DNA of 41,534 nt. Source: Pseudomonas gingeri (GTDB taxonomy: Bacteria; Pseudomonadota; Gammaproteobacteria; Pseudomonadales; Pseudomonadaceae). The notes under the pieces were generated by a model. The model did no database searches. It had not been told where the DNA came from and saw only the letters and a program-made list of their open reading frames with translations. This document shows, in pieces, positions 40,036 through 41,534 of this stretch. The translations under genes were made by a program, and so were the position numbers. Every line of letters starts with the position of its first letter. Positions within the stretch are counted from its first letter, which is position 1. Where the stretch lies: the NCBI RefSeq assembly GCF_013385635.1, contig NZ_JACAPR010000013.1, forward strand, positions 486,635 to 528,168, in the 5' to 3' direction.

Positions 40036-40911
40036 ATGTCATCGTTTCACGGTATCTGGGTTCCCATCGTCACGCCGTTTATCAACCAGGCCATCGACTT
40101 CGTCGGCCTGCGCCGCCTGGTCAGCCATCTGCTGGAAAGCGGCGTCGACGGCATCGTAGTCTGTGGCACCACCGGGGAAGCGGCCGCGCTGGGCAAGCAT
40201 GAACAACTGGCGGTGCTTGACGCAGTGCTGGAGTGGGTGCCGCCGCAGCAGGTGGTGATGGGCCTGGCGGGCAACAACCTGACCGAACTGCTGCAGTTCC
40301 AGAGCGAGATACTCAAGCGCCCCCTGGCTGGCCTGCTGGTGCCGGCGCCCTACTACATCCGCCCCTCCCAGGCCGGTCTGGAAGCGTTTTTCAAAACGGT
40401 CGCCGATGCCTCCAGCGTGCCGGTCATTCTCTACGACATTCCCTATCGCACCGGGGTGAGCTTCGAACAGGCCACCCTGCTGAATATCGTCGCCCACGAG
40501 AATATTGTTGCCATCAAGGACTGCGGCGGCAACCTGAACAACACCCTGGCACTACTGGCCAGCGGTCGGGTCGATGTCTTGTGCGGCGAGGACAACCAGA
40601 TTTTCAATGCACTGTGCCTGGGGGCAACCGGGGTGATCGCCGCCTCGGCCCATGTCCACCCCGAGTTGTTCGTGCAGCTGTATCGCCAACTGAGGGAGCA
40701 GCAGCTCGCCGCCGCCAGGACGACATTTTTCCGCCTGACACCGCTGATCCAGGCCCTGTTCGTCGAGCCCAATCCAGGCCCGGTGAAAACCGCCCTGACC
40801 CTCCAGGGACTGATCCGTGACGAGCTGCGTGCCCCCATGCAGGCCAGCGGCGAAAGCACGACGCGGCGCCTGCGGGAAATCCTGACAACACTCAAGCACT
40901 CTTCCCGGTAG
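40036..40911 (+). CDS. Dihydrodipicolinate synthase (DapA) family protein
   Basis: 291 residues, the length of DapA (292 in E. coli). The Schiff-base lysine is Lys161 (AIKDCGG), with Tyr133 and Arg138 in YDIPYRTG, Tyr107 in PYYIRP and Thr45-Thr46 in CGTTGE. All sit at or within one residue of the E. coli DapA positions. It could therefore condense pyruvate with an aldehyde as DapA does. The context (no bamC neighbour) suggests a paralogue; related enzymes handle other 2-oxoacid aldol reactions. The ATG at 40036 has AGGAG seven bases upstream; the longer reading from 39949 lacks conserved residues. A strong hairpin follows at 40921-40954. Confidence 0.88.
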   Translation: MSSFHGIWVPIVTPFINQAIDFVGLRRLVSHLLESGVDGIVVCGTTGEAAALGKHEQLAVLDAVLEWVPPQQVVMGLAGNNLTELLQFQSEILKRPLAGLLVPAPYYIRPSQAGLEAFFKTVADASSVPVILYDIPYRTGVSFEQATLLNIVAHENIVAIKDCGGNLNNTLALLASGRVDVLCGEDNQIFNALCLGATGVIAASAHVHPELFVQLYRQLREQQLAAARTTFFRLTPLIQALFVEPNPGPVKTALTLQGLIRDELRAPMQASGESTTRRLREILTTLKHSSR

Positions 40912-41061
40912 AGGTCGCGCCGCGGCAACCACCGGGGCGTCGGGTGGTGCCGCGCCACCTCGCGGTTTACTGGCGGGGGCTCCAGACCTACGCCTGAAAA
41001 CCGCCTGCCAGAGAGCTGGCCGGGGTGCTGCGACGAAACAGCGCTGTTGTGTTTTTCCAGA

Positions 41062-41090
41062 TTGACCCTCTGAAAAAACCACCATATAGT
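41062..41090 (+). promoter_or_regulatory. Predicted nrdB promoter
   Basis: TTGACC (41062-41067), a 17-base spacer and TATAGT (41085-41090). Both hexamers match five of six consensus bases. The -10 lies inside the first NrdR-box-like site. Confidence 0.7.
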
Positions 41091-41125
41091 GTGCCCACAC
41101 CAAAGAAAAACACTACATGATGTGC
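41079..41125. promoter_or_regulatory. Two NrdR-box-like sites
   Basis: CCACCATATAGTGTGC (41079-41094) and ACACTACATGATGTGC (41110-41125) both resemble the NrdR consensus acaCwAtATaTwGtgt. They start exactly 31 bases apart, about three helical turns, as in known NrdR-regulated ribonucleotide reductase promoters. The first covers the -10. Confidence 0.72.
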
Positions 41126-41288
41126 CATGCTTCTCCTACGGCACCTCTCATCCCCCTGGAGTGCCAGGGTTTTCCGATGCCTGCTTGTGCTGTGAATCCT
41201 GTTGACCGGGAGTTGCAAACGCGCGTCTACCTGCTTGGTAAGAAGGCAGTGAATCAGGCCTACAAACACCCCATACAAGGAATATCCG

Positions 41289-41534
41289 ATGCTCAGCTGG
41301 GACGAATTCGACAAGGAAGAAGGCGAAGTAGCGATCAAGGGCGCCAACGCCGGCCATGCCGCCGAAGCCTACATGGATCGCCTGGACAGCGCCGGTGGTG
41401 CCGCCGCCCTTGAAGCCCGTGCCGTGACCGCCAGCGACTCCGCCGCGATCATCCGTGCCAAGGCTGCCCTGGATGCCCTCGACGTTGCCGAAGGCCTGGC
41501 CGAACTCGAAGGCGCCTCGGCCCGTGTCGCGGTC
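41289..41534 (+). CDS. nrdB: Ribonucleotide-diphosphate reductase beta subunit (5' part)
   Basis: The first 82 codons; the gene runs off the window. The sequence starts MLSWDEFDKEEGEVAIKG and continues with AGGAAALEARAVTASDSAAI and LAELEGASARVAV, which I recognise as the N-terminal extension peculiar to Pseudomonas class Ia NrdB. The iron-ligand and radical-tyrosine regions lie beyond the edge. The protein pairs with NrdA to make deoxyribonucleotides. The ATG at 41289 has AAGGA eight bases upstream. Its own promoter and NrdR-type sites precede it. Confidence 0.92.
   Translation, partial: MLSWDEFDKEEGEVAIKGANAGHAAEAYMDRLDSAGGAAALEARAVTASDSAAIIRAKAALDALDVAEGLAELEGASARVAV

Larger units (their letters stand above)
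40912..41288. other. 377-base intergenic region before nrdB
   Basis: Begins with a GC-rich hairpin (CGCGGC-A-ACCACC, 40921-40933, paired to GGTGGTGCCGCG, 40943-40954) that probably ends the DapA-like transcript. The nrdB promoter and NrdR-box-like sites follow, then an untranslated leader of about 190 bases. No coding sequence is supported here; nrdA, which usually precedes nrdB in pseudomonads, is absent. Confidence 0.65.

Overview
The window is a high-GC bacterial chromosome segment, almost certainly from a Pseudomonas of the fluorescens type. The indications are an OprD-family porin, a FabV-type enoyl-ACP reductase, a DUF2790 small protein, several Pseudomonas-style REP palindromes (GTAGGAGCCGGCTTGCCGGC and CGCGGGCAAGCCCG types), and a right edge carrying the recognisable N-terminus of NrdB. 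No rRNA, tRNA, CRISPR array, phage or complete insertion sequence was seen. It is an accessory/metabolic region made of many small regulator-plus-target modules.

Layout. 0.1-4 kb: an AEC permease; a LysR regulator divergent from a 5-carboxymethyl-2-hydroxymuconate isomerase-like gene and an MFS carrier. 4-8 kb: a HypT-like LysR regulator divergent from a DAACS amino-acid/dicarboxylate symporter and a fused tandem Asp/Glu-racemase protein. 8-11 kb: TetR/SDR and Lrp/EamA divergent pairs, the latter bracketed by two near-identical composite REP repeats. 11-16 kb: an ArsP-type permease, the selenium pair selD-mnmH, and gltP. 16-20 kb: an AraC - PhzF - RidA - AraC - cupin run. 20-24 kb: fabV, a PAS-GGDEF diguanylate cyclase, and an OprD porin.

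24-30 kb is the most interesting part. A 517-bp intergenic region holds a 23-bp palindrome, a predicted promoter and a strong intrinsic terminator, which together look like a small-RNA gene. Next come a molybdate/tungstate-type binding protein and permease with no adjacent ATPase. These are followed by three tiny secreted proteins around an OmpR/EnvZ-like two-component system. GATACAC repeats, spaced one helical turn apart, recur in front of both the small-protein genes and the regulator.

30-41.5 kb: RidA, PpnN nucleosidase, a HicAB toxin-antitoxin pair with a textbook autoregulated promoter, Tag glycosylase, an Omp25-like barrel, a DUF3455 protein, trans-aconitate methyltransferase with a divergent LysR, a tautomerase with a divergent LysR, and a MarR regulator divergent from a TetX-like flavin monooxygenase across a perfect 18-bp inverted repeat. 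A DapA paralogue follows. Last is the 5' end of nrdB, preceded by its own promoter and two NrdR-box-like sites but not by nrdA.

Most function calls are family-level recognition from the translated sequence. Operator, promoter and sRNA calls come from reading the bases and are hypotheses. No database search or folding program was run.
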